Shown piece after piece: positions 21,330 through 28,016 of a stretch of DNA of 28,016 nt. Source of the DNA: a virus. How positions within the stretch are numbered: the first letter of the stretch is position 1; each line of letters begins with the position of its first letter. Below the pieces are notes generated by a model. The model saw nothing but the letters and a program-made list of their open reading frames with translations. It was not told the DNA's origin and searched no databases. Location of the stretch: positions 1 through 28,016 of IMG/VR virus record IMGVR_UViG_3300047373_000049; one strand, 5' to 3'. The position numbers and the translations under genes were made by a program.

Positions 21330-23150
21330 TTATTTCCAAGAAGTAGCGAAATTTCCTCTATTTATGCCTTTTTGTGGTCTATTTTGTGTTTTTTCTCTTG
21401 GTTTTGACTCTTGGGTAAGTATTTTGTTCTCAATAGAATCATAGTTAGGATTCAAGATGTAGATAGCAGCAAAGTTATAGACCAATGTATCTAATGCTTC
21501 ATTTCTTGGTCTAATTTGCTTCCAAGCAAGTGTTTTTCTTCCTCTAACAAACTTAGTGATTCTTTTCTCACTTGTAAGTTGCTTAAAGTACTCTTCATCT
21601 AAGTCTGAGCAAAAATGCAGTGTAGTTGTATCAGGTTCAGTAGATAATCTAGCAAATATAGCTTCTTTGGCACTATCAGAACCAACACCATATAGAACAG
21701 CCTTATTCTTACCAACAAATGTAGGTCTATTTGCTATTGGCTTACCTGCTGTTGATAAACCTTTGATTGCAAAGATTCTTCTTGACTGTCTTGGTTTAGT
21801 AAACTGATAAACCATATTGGTATGATGTCCACCTGAGTCAATAGTGCAACATGATATAGGTATCAATCTCTCTGATTCAGTTTTAAATCTTTTCTTTAGG
21901 TAAGCATCTAAGTCTGACCAAACATTCTGAGCATTTGGGTCTCCCCAAAATATCTTGTAATCACAAACCCATGCTTCATAGTTCTTACCCCATCCAACTA
22001 ATTGCAGTTCTAGTCTATCCTTCTGAGTATCAACACCAGCAGTAAGAACTAAAACATCTTCAGGAATGGTTGTGTAGTCATAGTTTAATCTTCTGCTTAG
22101 CAATGTCTCATGGTCTACAGCATCACCTTGCTCTTCCCATGATTCTCCAAGAGCAGTATTTATCCAAGTCTTTAACATCTCAGGATTCTTTTTAGCCTCA
22201 AGAAATGATTTAGCCATATCTGCCCAAGTAGACCAAGGTGAATATAGTTCTGATATATGAAAACCTGCTGTATCTGATTTAGGTGCAGAAGCTATCCACT
22301 CTCCATGCTTTAACATCCATTGTTTTTTAGATTCATTTATTACAGAGCCACAATGCTCACAAGCATAAGTAGCAGTCTCAGGCTTATCTTCTTCCCAAAC
22401 TACATTCTTCCATTTTAATATTTGTGTTTCTTCACATTCAGGACAAGGCACATGGTAATAGCGTTTGTCTGATTCTTCAAAAGCAGTTTCTATTCTTGAT
22501 AGTCCTTTTATTGTTGGGGTTGAGCATAGATATATCTTCTTATTCCAAAAGGTAGTTGTTCTTTTAGTTGCAAGTGATATTGGGTCTCCCTCTGCTCCTG
22601 CTGATGCTTCGTACCTGTCACATTCGTCTCCCAAAACGACACGCACTGCTCTTGAGCTAAGACCTGATGCAGAATTAGAACCAACTATGTTTAAGTTACC
22701 ACCTGCAAACTTCTTAGATAAAACTGTATTACCACTATCTCTGCTTCTTGGGTCTTTAACACAATCCCTAATCTTTTCTGAGTCTCTAATCATCATAGCA
22801 AGTCTATCTTTACTAAATGCTTGAGCCATGGCTAGCGTAGGTTGCATGATTAACATAGGAGCAGGGTCTTGGTCTATGTAGTAACCAATAACGTTTAGTA
22901 ATATCTCAGTTGCACCAACCTGAGCAGATTTCATAAATACTATTCTTTGAATATCATGGTCATTAAAGGTATTCATTATCTCTCTCTGAAATGGAGCTCT
23001 GTCACTTTTCCACTGACCAGCTTCTGCTGAAGATTCAGGTGAAAGCCTTCTGTAGTTATCTGCCCAGTCGCTAATCTTCAGATTGGGTGGTGGAGTCCAA
23101 ACCTGATTGGTCTCCTGTATCACCTTTTCTATATTTTTGAGGTATTCCAT
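21330..23150 (-). CDS. terL: terminase large subunit, GpA family
   Basis: 606 aa. Conserved ATPase: QREIMNTFND, then MKSAQVGATE (residues 73-82, Walker A variant), SGLSSRAVRVVLGDECDRY (Walker B VVLGDE at 171-176) and CSTPTIKG (209-216, coupling motif). A zinc-binding insert follows with C236-x2-C239 and C264-x2-C267. The nuclease domain has acidic residues in LTAGVDTQKDRLE (Asp374), CTIDSGG (Asp438) and NEALDTLVYN (Asp554). GpA-type enzymes cut concatemers at cos and pump DNA into the procapsid. The ATG overlaps the small-subunit gene by 80 nt; no other in-frame start lies before residue 59. Its C-terminus is basic and disordered. Confidence 0.95.
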   Translation of the reverse strand: MEYLKNIEKVIQETNQVWTPPPNLKISDWADNYRRLSPESSAEAGQWKSDRAPFQREIMNTFNDHDIQRIVFMKSAQVGATEILLNVIGYYIDQDPAPMLIMQPTLAMAQAFSKDRLAMMIRDSEKIRDCVKDPRSRDSGNTVLSKKFAGGNLNIVGSNSASGLSSRAVRVVLGDECDRYEASAGAEGDPISLATKRTTTFWNKKIYLCSTPTIKGLSRIETAFEESDKRYYHVPCPECEETQILKWKNVVWEEDKPETATYACEHCGSVINESKKQWMLKHGEWIASAPKSDTAGFHISELYSPWSTWADMAKSFLEAKKNPEMLKTWINTALGESWEEQGDAVDHETLLSRRLNYDYTTIPEDVLVLTAGVDTQKDRLELQLVGWGKNYEAWVCDYKIFWGDPNAQNVWSDLDAYLKKRFKTESERLIPISCCTIDSGGHHTNMVYQFTKPRQSRRIFAIKGLSTAGKPIANRPTFVGKNKAVLYGVGSDSAKEAIFARLSTEPDTTTLHFCSDLDEEYFKQLTSEKRITKFVRGRKTLAWKQIRPRNEALDTLVYNFAAIYILNPNYDSIENKILTQESKPREKTQNRPQKGINRGNFATSWK

Positions 23151-23595
23151 TTTGTGCTAACTCATTAAGTGCTTCATGCACTTGTTCCTTTAATATCAAT
23201 TCTGCTTCTGCATACTTATCTACTGTAATAACCTGATGTGCAATTCTTGATGGTAGTCCTAGTAGTTTAGCTCTAGCATTAGATACATAATCAACCCAAG
23301 TATCTTCTACAAGTTGTGCTGGTATTAGACTACCTTCTAACTCTTCTACTTCTAACTCTGCTTTTCTAGCTTGAGCTGCTGTTAGTTTTGTTTTCTCTTC
23401 AGCAATATCCCCAGTTCCACTGCGTTTGTTGTAGCCACCTAGTTTTCTAAGGTATGAAATGTAAGCAACTCTGCAAACATCTACGTTAAGTGGACTTCTC
23501 CCCATTTTTGAGGGAAGTACACCGTCTCTAATCAATTCTGAGACTCTTTTGACTGATAAGTCCAAGTGGTCTGCAATCTCTCGTTGTGTAGCCAT
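23071..23595 (-). CDS. terS: terminase small subunit, Nu1-like
   Basis: 174 aa. The N-terminus is a winged-helix DNA-binding domain (TQREIADHLDLSVKRVSELI, then GVLPSKMGRSPLNVDVCRVAYI). Residues about 65-130 contain EEKTKLTAAQARKAELEVEE, then GSLIPAQLVEDTWVDY and NARAKLLGLPSRIAHQ, the standard order for Nu1-type subunits that bind cos DNA and recruit the large subunit. The C-terminus is Asp/Ser/Thr-rich and overlaps the large-subunit gene in another frame. The ATG at 23593-23595 has only a weak ribosome site. Confidence 0.88.
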   Translation of the reverse strand: MATQREIADHLDLSVKRVSELIRDGVLPSKMGRSPLNVDVCRVAYISYLRKLGGYNKRSGTGDIAEEKTKLTAAQARKAELEVEELEGSLIPAQLVEDTWVDYVSNARAKLLGLPSRIAHQVITVDKYAEAELILKEQVHEALNELAQNGIPQKYRKGDTGDQSGLDSTTQSED

Positions 23596-23687
23596 ACAGT
23601 GCGTTAATTACCCTATTAGATTTTGGCTGTCGCTAGAAAAAAACTGTGGTCGCGAATAACCCACAATGGTTGCTGTAGAAGAACCTA
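23596..23687. other. non-coding gap before terminase small subunit, possible cos region
   Basis: 92 nt without a gene. It is less AT-rich than its surroundings and holds TGTCGCTAG and TGGTCGCGAATAACCC, including a TCGCGA palindrome. Lambda-like phages keep cos just upstream of the small-terminase gene, so this is the natural place to look, but nothing in the sequence proves a cut site. Confidence 0.25.
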
Positions 23688-24305
23688 TCATTTGGCACTC
23701 TTGAGTGCTTTAGTAAATTCTTCAGCAAAGTTCTTGTCAAACTTAGCCTTACTATATTTCTCAGCTATCTTGTAGAAGGGAAACATAGCCTGATAGGTTA
23801 CGCTGTTCTTGAAAGCAACCATCAGCTTAGCTGACCTGTCCTTCTGCCTTTCCCATACACCATCAATACCTTTGATGTTACCAATGAATTGAGTTTGTTT
23901 TTTTATTAGACCACTCTTCCTGCCTGCGATATTACCAAACTTATTTAACTTGGCATTAGGTATGTAAGGTACACCAACCTTAGATGACTCACCTGACCTA
24001 ACACCACCATGCACTAGGTATTGCATGAACTTGTTTGCCCATTCAGTAAAACCTAATGTGCCAGTAAGATTTGTTTTCCTTGCACTGATTCTATAAAAGG
24101 CTTTAGTTGTTCTTGCCATTGGTCTATCTAGTTTCTTAATCATTTGCTTTTGCATCTCTCTATCTAAACCTTTCATGCGATTACCTTTGCCTATGCCTAG
24201 TGTTTTGTTGATAGCCATAGCAGTAGCGAATGGCACTTGTTTCTTCTGTACTCCAGTAGTCCACTTAGTTACATCTTTAATATTGTCTTTAATTGATACT
24301 CTCAT
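23688..24305 (-). CDS. phage protein before terminase, possibly minor tail/tail completion (gpZ-like)
   Basis: 205 aa from the ATG at 24303-24305 (GGAGAAAGGG just upstream); a TTG at 24317 gives four more residues and is less likely. It has VPFATAMAINKTLGIGKGNRM near the N-terminus, then LDRPMARTTKAFYRISARKTNLTGTLGF, GGVRSGES and VPYIPNAKLNKFGNI, ending in basic helices. The AINKT and FDRP...AFY...K-x-NLT-x-x-(V/L) pattern resembles a phage virion protein family related to minor tail protein Z, and lambda Z helps to finish the tail neck. It overlaps the HTH gene by 4 nt (ATGA). Confidence 0.55.
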   Translation of the reverse strand: MRVSIKDNIKDVTKWTTGVQKKQVPFATAMAINKTLGIGKGNRMKGLDREMQKQMIKKLDRPMARTTKAFYRISARKTNLTGTLGFTEWANKFMQYLVHGGVRSGESSKVGVPYIPNAKLNKFGNIAGRKSGLIKKQTQFIGNIKGIDGVWERQKDRSAKLMVAFKNSVTYQAMFPFYKIAEKYSKAKFDKNFAEEFTKALKSAK

Positions 24306-24460
24306 CCCTTTCTCCAATGTGATTGTGTTTGGAACTTTAGACCTAATGCTTTAGCTTTCCTTCTGATAGTAGATGGATGCACATCATAAGTCATAGCAAT
24401 ATCATGAGATGATTTGCCTTCCTTAATCTTCTGTTCTAATTTTTGTTTATCTATCTTCAT
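24302..24460 (-). CDS. 52-aa helix-turn-helix protein
   Basis: Minus-strand ORF from ATG 24458-24460 to TGA 24302-24304. MKIDKQKLEQKIKEGKSSHD followed by IAMTYDVHPSTIRRKAKALG shows a compact HTH: helix, SSHDIAMTYDV turn, then the recognition helix HPSTIRRKAKALGL. Such one-domain DNA-binding proteins occur next to terminase genes and may regulate late transcription or assist packaging. It overlaps both neighbours by 4 nt (ATGA), which supports that it is real and translated in the chain. Confidence 0.75.
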   Translation of the reverse strand: MKIDKQKLEQKIKEGKSSHDIAMTYDVHPSTIRRKAKALGLKFQTQSHWRKG

Positions 24461-24681
24461 AGGTTCTCATAATGTTCTTTTAATTTATTAATATACCAAA
24501 TACTCTTCTCTAAGTCCTGAATGTTAGCATCTTTGTACTTATGCCTGTGTAGATACTTGATAGCATTACCCTCAAGATATGCAGGGAAGTTGCTCCCTAA
24601 TTGTTGTTTTATGTAGTCAATACACTCTACGCCACCTTTAGCGTTATTGTAATGTAATGGATGGTTTATTGGGTCATTCAT
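24457..24681 (-). CDS. DUF3310 family protein
   Basis: 74 aa covering the whole domain: INHPLHYNNAKGGVECIDYI, FPAYLEGNAIKYLHRHKYK, DANIQDLEKSIWYINKL. The family motif H-P-x-H-Y...G-x-E-x-I-(D/E) ... G-(N/F)-x-x-K-Y-(L/I)-x-R...K....D-L-x-K-A-x-x-Y is intact. The domain is also found in T7 gp1.7, a nucleotide kinase, so nucleotide metabolism is plausible, though the single domain may not be enough for that activity. It starts inside the previous gene (ATGA overlap). Confidence 0.88.
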   Translation of the reverse strand: MNDPINHPLHYNNAKGGVECIDYIKQQLGSNFPAYLEGNAIKYLHRHKYKDANIQDLEKSIWYINKLKEHYENL

Positions 24682-24974
24682 TTGTATCTCTTGTTAAAGT
24701 TATCTTTTGATAGTTTTAGCATACTTATAATTGCTTCTAAATTAAGCATTACTGTTTGCATTAATCTTGCTTCATAACAAATATTCTCTATATTTATATA
24801 TAAAGGGTCATTATCTAATTCTTTTTTTATTTTAAGTTCAGGGTCAATGTGATTCCAAAGCTCGTTGATATCTTCTGTAGCTATATTTAACCAATCAAGC
24901 ATTTCGTTATATTCTTGAACGCCAAGCAATTCTAGGTCTTCTTCTTTAACAATTTTATACAATTCTTTATTCAT
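24678..24974 (-). CDS. hypothetical helical acidic protein
   Basis: 98 aa, mostly helical and acidic at the start (YKIVKEEDLELLGVQEYNEM, LDWLNIATEDINELWNHIDP), with a later helix YEARLMQTVMLNLEAIISML. No family recognised. Good ribosome site (AGGAG, 7 nt before ATG 24972-24974), and ATGA overlaps at both ends. It lies between a small conserved protein and DUF3310 in the early/middle gene chain. Confidence 0.65.
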   Translation of the reverse strand: MNKELYKIVKEEDLELLGVQEYNEMLDWLNIATEDINELWNHIDPELKIKKELDNDPLYINIENICYEARLMQTVMLNLEAIISMLKLSKDNFNKRYK

Positions 24975-25153
24975 TTTTTTCTCCTAATTAGTTCATTCTT
25001 ACATTTTTGTATGACCTTTTTCTTAGAGCTAGACGATTCAATATAATCATTTAGTTCTTGTACTGTCATACTCTTTAGATAGTAGTGTTCTGTCTTTGTC
25101 TTACCTGTTGCTCTATCTTTAACAACAGCACTAGGTCTTAGTTTAATTGGCAT
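24971..25153 (-). CDS. small basic phage protein (60 aa)
   Basis: 60 aa, MPIKLRPSAVVKDRATGKTK followed by TEHYYLKSMTVQELNDYIES and a Lys/Arg-rich end. The K-L-x-P-S-A-x-x-K-D-R-x-T-G-K...HYYxK pattern is a recurrent small protein of T7-like and marine phages; I know no assigned function. The start has AAGGAG 5 nt upstream, overlapping the end of the nuclease gene by 16 nt. Confidence 0.75.
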   Translation of the reverse strand: MPIKLRPSAVVKDRATGKTKTEHYYLKSMTVQELNDYIESSSSKKKVIQKCKNELIRRKK

Positions 25154-25599
25154 AGTTGCTCCTTAGTTAATGTATCTATTCTCATACAATAGTTTTTAAA
25201 TATATCTATAGGAATCAAGTAAGCATCAATTATCTTTCCATCAATCCTATAGTTCTTTCCTTCTAATATGTTGTTGTCTTTTATGCACTCCTTCATAGCA
25301 TCTGACTTAATCCAGTAGAGCATGGTCTTGGTAAGATATGCCCAGTAGTCTGCTGTAGTTGCATTAATACCTGACTCAACATGATTGCAGTAAGTTTCTA
25401 TAAAAGCATTATTAGTTCTGTCAGTGTGTTTATCTCTTTTAACCTCTATTGTTTTATCTATCTCAGGAATCATAATGTCATATTCTTTAAAGTTGCCTTC
25501 CATCTTGTACGCCATTGGATGCTTCCTGTTGATAATATTAAGAACAAACCTTTCACCAGCTTCTCCATAAGGTAGGTCTTCATTATAAAATTTATTCAC
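25138..25599 (-). CDS. PD-(D/E)XK-like nuclease
   Basis: 153 aa from a GTG start at 25597-25599 (GTGA overlap with the preceding stop). The nuclease core is visible: acidic Glu16 in EAGERFVLN, Asp41 in KEYDIMIPE, then Glu52-x-Lys54 in KTIEVKRDK, Glu68 in AFIETYCN, and a conserved SGINATTADYWAY. The D...E-x-K arrangement marks the PD-(D/E)XK fold. Phage members with the ExK-ET-SGIxxTxADYW pattern probably process DNA junctions or host DNA; the exact substrate cannot be read from the sequence. Confidence 0.75.
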   Translation of the reverse strand: MNKFYNEDLPYGEAGERFVLNIINRKHPMAYKMEGNFKEYDIMIPEIDKTIEVKRDKHTDRTNNAFIETYCNHVESGINATTADYWAYLTKTMLYWIKSDAMKECIKDNNILEGKNYRIDGKIIDAYLIPIDIFKNYCMRIDTLTKEQLCQLN

Positions 25600-25712
25600 T
25601 TCTTGTTCTTTTCCTTTTTCTTTTTACCAAAGATTTTATCCCAATTATCATCAATCTTTTTCTTATCTTCTTTACGTCTTTTAGACCCCTTACCACCATG
25701 CCACTTACTCAT
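25596..25712 (-). CDS. 38-aa highly basic protein between methyltransferase and nuclease
   Basis: Minus-strand ORF from ATG 25710-25712 to TGA 25596-25598. It reads MSKWHGGKGSKRRKEDKKKI, then DDNWDKIFGKKKKEKNK. Small phage proteins with an N-terminal KWHGGKGS and a C-terminal NWDxIFGK occur widely in phages, which supports that this is a gene and not chance. It overlaps the methyltransferase stop (ATGA) and the nuclease start (GTGA). Function unknown; its charge suggests nucleic-acid contact. Confidence 0.78.
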   Translation of the reverse strand: MSKWHGGKGSKRRKEDKKKIDDNWDKIFGKKKKEKNKK

Positions 25713-26239
25713 ACTTCATTTCCCCAAACATCCCAGTTATCTCTCTTATTCCTAGCAAACATTTCCAAATAATTACTTGGAGACATTTCTTCTACTAAAT
25801 CATAGAAAGATTGTGGTTTTGTTGAATGTGGTCTTAAACTTGGATTATGAATCCAATTTAATTTTCCTATGTTTTTGAATTTTTGCATTGGTTTACCAGC
25901 AAAACCTAATAAACAAAATTCTGTACCAAATACATAACCCATGCAAGGAGCTATACCTGATGGTTTTGTCCAAACCATTGTTAGATGATAATTTACACCC
26001 CAAGACTTTAAAACATCAAATGTGTGTGGAAGCATTTTATTTGTAGTCCATGTATAAACATGACAACCAGTATTACAAATATCTTGCAGGGGCATGTCTT
26101 TTATCTCTTGTAAAGTCATGGTTGGATAGTCTAATTTTTCTTTTCTATTTTCAGCTCTTTTTACACTGCCAGTCATTGATATTTCCCAAGGTGGGTCAAG
26201 AACTATGGTGTTATATTTTTTATTAGGAAAATTAGACAT
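25709..26239 (-). CDS. MT-A70 family DNA adenine (N6) methyltransferase
   Basis: 176 aa from the ATG at 26237-26239 (AAAGG 6 nt upstream); a TTG at 26245 is less likely. Family marks are TIVLDPPWEIS (catalytic DPPW at residues 15-18), YPTMTLQEIKDMPLQDI, HVYTWTTNKMLP, WGVNYHLTMVWTKPSG and an end HSTKPQSFYDLVEEMSPSNYLEMFAR. This is a compact single-domain enzyme of the kind phages use to modify their own DNA against host restriction. It overlaps the unknown gene upstream by 8 nt. Confidence 0.93.
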   Translation of the reverse strand: MSNFPNKKYNTIVLDPPWEISMTGSVKRAENRKEKLDYPTMTLQEIKDMPLQDICNTGCHVYTWTTNKMLPHTFDVLKSWGVNYHLTMVWTKPSGIAPCMGYVFGTEFCLLGFAGKPMQKFKNIGKLNWIHNPSLRPHSTKPQSFYDLVEEMSPSNYLEMFARNKRDNWDVWGNEV

Positions 26240-26726
26240 AATCAACCTTTTGAATATTAACTGACTTGTCTAATTTACTTAGCAATTCTTTAGCTCTCAT
26301 AAAATCACTGGGGATGCATCTAAATAATTCCTCAATACTAAATATCATTATGTCCTTCTCATCTTTGTGTATTTTCTCCAGTATAGGTTTATCAGAATCA
26401 GTATCACAAACCAGTGCTGTTTTATTATCAAAATTAAAACACTTGGCATTGGGTTGTATTTGTATATAACCACTTTCCTCACATTTGATATTTAACTGCT
26501 CATAAGCTCTTAACATCATTTCAGCCATCTTAAGTTGCTTTTGTTTAGAATCATTAATCATAGAATCTTTAAACAGTTGCTCTGCTCTACAAAACTTAAT
26601 CTCAAACTTAACACCAACAATCTTAAAGATGCGTTTACGATTACCCCACTTAACATAAGTCTCATTCTCATAAGTTCTTAAATCTTTTAATCTATCTTTT
26701 AATGTTTCATCTAAATATATTTTCAT
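26232..26726 (-). CDS. hypothetical protein upstream of the methyltransferase
   Basis: 164 aa from the ATG at 26724-26726, which has AAGGA 5 nt upstream; a longer reading from 26741 has a pyrimidine-rich leader and no ribosome site. It begins MKIYLDETLKDRLKDLRTYE, continues with KWGNRKRIFKIVGVKFEIKF and a helix KQKQLKMAEMMLRAYEQLNI, and contains CEESGYIQIQPNAKCFNFDN then TALVCDTDSDKP. No family recognised. Its stop overlaps the methyltransferase start by 8 nt, so the two are probably made together. Confidence 0.7.
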   Translation of the reverse strand: MKIYLDETLKDRLKDLRTYENETYVKWGNRKRIFKIVGVKFEIKFCRAEQLFKDSMINDSKQKQLKMAEMMLRAYEQLNIKCEESGYIQIQPNAKCFNFDNKTALVCDTDSDKPILEKIHKDEKDIMIFSIEELFRCIPSDFMRAKELLSKLDKSVNIQKVDYV

Positions 26727-26744
26727 AAACTTCCTTATCATTTA

Positions 26745-26784
26745 GAAGGGAAGTAAGGGAAGTATTACATACTTCCTTCCCTTC
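26745..26784 (-). repeat. imperfect purine/pyrimidine hairpin in the helicase-downstream gap
   Basis: Arms GGAAGTAT (26758-26765) and ATACTTCC (26769-26776) pair perfectly around a 3-nt loop. Outer arms GAAGGGAA (26745-26752) and TTCCCTTC (26777-26784) also pair, leaving a 5-nt bulge. No T-run follows on the minus strand, so it does not look like a terminator. Confidence 0.6.
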
Positions 26785-26812
26785 CTTCCTTCATAATTGT
26801 TGATATTTGACC

Positions 26813-26860
26813 AAAACTTCCTTCAAAACTTCCTACCAAACTTCCTTCAAACTTCCTTCT
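26813..26860 (-). repeat. four tandem 11-12 nt repeats, minus-strand consensus GAAGGAAGTTTT
   Basis: Plus-strand cores ACTTCCTT, ACTTCCTA, ACTTCCTT, ACTTCCTT begin at 26816, 26828, 26840 and 26851, that is with periods 12, 12 and 11. A further copy lies in the hairpin (26771) and another forms the ribosome site of the next gene (26729). The array starts immediately after the helicase stop codon. Confidence 0.8.
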
Positions 26861-26862
26861 CA

Positions 26863-28016
26863 TTAGAACTCATCCTCAAAGTTTGGCTGTCTATTTTTGA
26901 ATTTAATGTGTTGCCAACCAAATTTATCATGCTTAAACACCTGTCCTTTTTCTTTTAAAGCATCTAAATGTTTACCAATATTATTGGCATTTATACTATC
27001 CCCAGCTTTATTCTTCACAAATCCCTCTAAGTCACTTGGTTGTAAGAATTGGTCTTGGGGATTCTGATTATCTTTAATATAAGCAACAGTCTCTAATGCA
27101 GTTAAGGTTCTATCTTGCATCATAGGTAGTTTATCTGTCCTCTTGGTCTTAAAATCAATTGTAGTCTCTTCTAAGAAGCCTGACGTTAGGTTCAAGCCTT
27201 CGCCTATAATCTCTACTTCTTTAAATACAAAAGACTTCTCAGACATTCCCTGACCATCTTTGTTTAAAGTCTGCTCAAAGGTTACAAACATTTGCTCTTC
27301 TAAAGTATCGCCTATAGCTTTATCTTCTCTATCAACCTTAAATTCATAATCTAAAGAAGCACCCATAACACTAGAACCTCTACCTCTATCTGAGTTTCCA
27401 TGACCAGTATGATGAACCAAAAGAACACAACATTTGTAATGTGATACAAGTCCATCTAATTTATTGATAAAGTTACCAACATCTTCTGCACTGTTCTCGT
27501 TACCTACAAAGTTTCTTTGAAACGTATCAATAACAATCATTCCGATTTTTCCAACCTGATTTTGTAATGCATCTATTTCTTCTTCAAGCATTTTAAAATC
27601 ATCATTATCATTAATTCTTATAGCTCTGTCTGATAGATATAAAGGAATATTCTCTAGGCTATACATACCTTGTTGCCATGCAGCTAACCTTCTCTTCGTG
27701 CCTCTCTGACCCTCTCCGCACACAAACATTACAGGTGCAGCATAAGCATCATTTCCATAAAACTTCTCACCCTTAGCTATAGCTGCTGCCATAGCAATAG
27801 CAATAAAAGACTTTCCACTCTTTGGTTTACCAAACACGCAAGCCAGCGATTCCTTTTCCAGTATTCCCTCTATCAACCAATCAGGATTATCTACTTGCTT
27901 CATCAGTTCATCAGCTCTAGTGAAAGTAACCATACCTTTTGGCTTCTTTTCTACACAACTGTTTATATAATCTTCTAAATCTTTAGACTCCTTAAAATCC
28001 CCTCTTACAAATGCAT
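26863..28016 (-). CDS. RepA/RecA-like replicative helicase ATPase, partial at its 5' end
   Basis: An ATG at 27931-27933 would give 356 aa, but the frame stays open to the window edge (GDFKESKDLEDYINSCVEKK precedes it) with no stop, so the real start is outside. Core: DWLIEGILEKESLACVFGKP, Walker A GKPKSGKS, Walker B IGMIVIDTFQ, then LLVHHTGHGNSDRGRGSS and a sensor-like ASLDYEFKVDR, as in RepA-type hexameric helicases (AAA_25). The last 75 residues (TALETVAYIKDNQ ... NANNIGKHLDALKEKGQVFK) look like a winged helix. In phages this ATPase is often fused to a primase/TOPRIM domain that would lie upstream. It is the likely replication motor. Confidence 0.85.
   Translation of the reverse strand, partial: AFVRGDFKESKDLEDYINSCVEKKPKGMVTFTRADELMKQVDNPDWLIEGILEKESLACVFGKPKSGKSFIAIAMAAAIAKGEKFYGNDAYAAPVMFVCGEGQRGTKRRLAAWQQGMYSLENIPLYLSDRAIRINDNDDFKMLEEEIDALQNQVGKIGMIVIDTFQRNFVGNENSAEDVGNFINKLDGLVSHYKCCVLLVHHTGHGNSDRGRGSSVMGASLDYEFKVDREDKAIGDTLEEQMFVTFEQTLNKDGQGMSEKSFVFKEVEIIGEGLNLTSGFLEETTIDFKTKRTDKLPMMQDRTLTALETVAYIKDNQNPQDQFLQPSDLEGFVKNKAGDSINANNIGKHLDALKEKGQVFKHDKFGWQHIKFKNRQPNFEDEF

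Noticed and set aside
24302-24460. 52-aa HTH gene as a lysogeny repressor
   Set aside because: Too small, no dimerisation domain, and no integrase or divergent promoter region is present; it fits a terminase-adjacent HTH better.
26745-26784. Purine hairpin as a terminator
   Set aside because: No U-run downstream of the stem; the following gene lies within 20 nt.
26765-26794. Mini-ORF (9 codons) in the purine repeat region
   Set aside because: The product is only a run of Lys/Glu/Gly from the purine repeats and there is no sign of selection or a separate ribosome site.
1-28016. Search for tRNA genes, insertion sequences and attachment sites
   Set aside because: No cloverleaf-like segment, transposase, inverted terminal repeats or att-like duplication was seen by eye in the few non-coding gaps.

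Overview
The window is a 28 kb piece of a tailed-phage (siphovirus-type, lambda-like) genome. Every supportable gene lies on the minus strand, so transcription runs from high to low coordinates. DNA is strongly AT-rich, genes are packed with 1-20 nt overlaps (many TAATG or ATGA junctions), and no integrase, repressor, tRNA or CRISPR array is visible. The tail-fibre style (NLYYT repeats, VGIGTTSP segments, a C-terminal DDYEEGTWTP motif) and the fused prohead protease/major capsid gene resemble uncultured marine phages. A marine, AT-rich (perhaps alphaproteobacterial) host is therefore my inference, not something the sequence proves.

Layout in transcription order (right to left). (1) 28016-24302, replication and DNA-metabolism genes: a RepA/RecA-like helicase ATPase still open at the window edge; a purine-rich intergenic region with tandem 11-12 nt repeats and a hairpin; an unknown gene; an MT-A70 adenine methyltransferase; a 38-aa basic protein; a PD-(D/E)XK-like nuclease; two small unknown genes; a DUF3310 protein; and a 52-aa HTH protein. 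(2) 24305-21330, packaging: a possible tail-completion-like protein, then small and large terminase (GpA type). (3) 21329-20844, a single-gene unit: a 117-codon unknown gene with a weak candidate promoter upstream and a clear intrinsic terminator downstream. (4) 20766-15073, head: a gpW-like joining protein with an extra N-terminal domain, portal, a very long fused ORF (unknown domain, Tudor-like domain, HK97-type protease, HK97-type capsid), a small post-capsid gene and two tandem paralogous head-tail joining proteins. (5) 15073-6506, tail: terminator, a small GW-motif protein, tail tube, a G/GT chaperone pair with a canonical -1 slippery site, tape measure, two tail-tip proteins, the J-like tip attachment protein and a fibre-assembly-like protein. 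(6) 6477-1828, a 1549-aa repetitive tail fibre. (7) 1771-1, two small unknowns, then lysis: small membrane protein, 3TM holin, a membrane/coiled-coil protein and a truncated T4-type lysozyme (E-8-C-5-T) running off the left edge.

The most interesting signals are: a single 859-codon ORF that appears to hold three ancestral head genes, with the old Shine-Dalgarno/ATG signals preserved inside it; the frameshift-encoded tail chaperone extension, which is not a separate ORF; the 12-nt purine repeats next to the helicase gene; and the self-contained unknown gene between terminase and portal. Five small or partial coding regions (1-301, 13591-13742, 14456-14623, 24302-24460, 25596-25712) were found by direct reading of the DNA.
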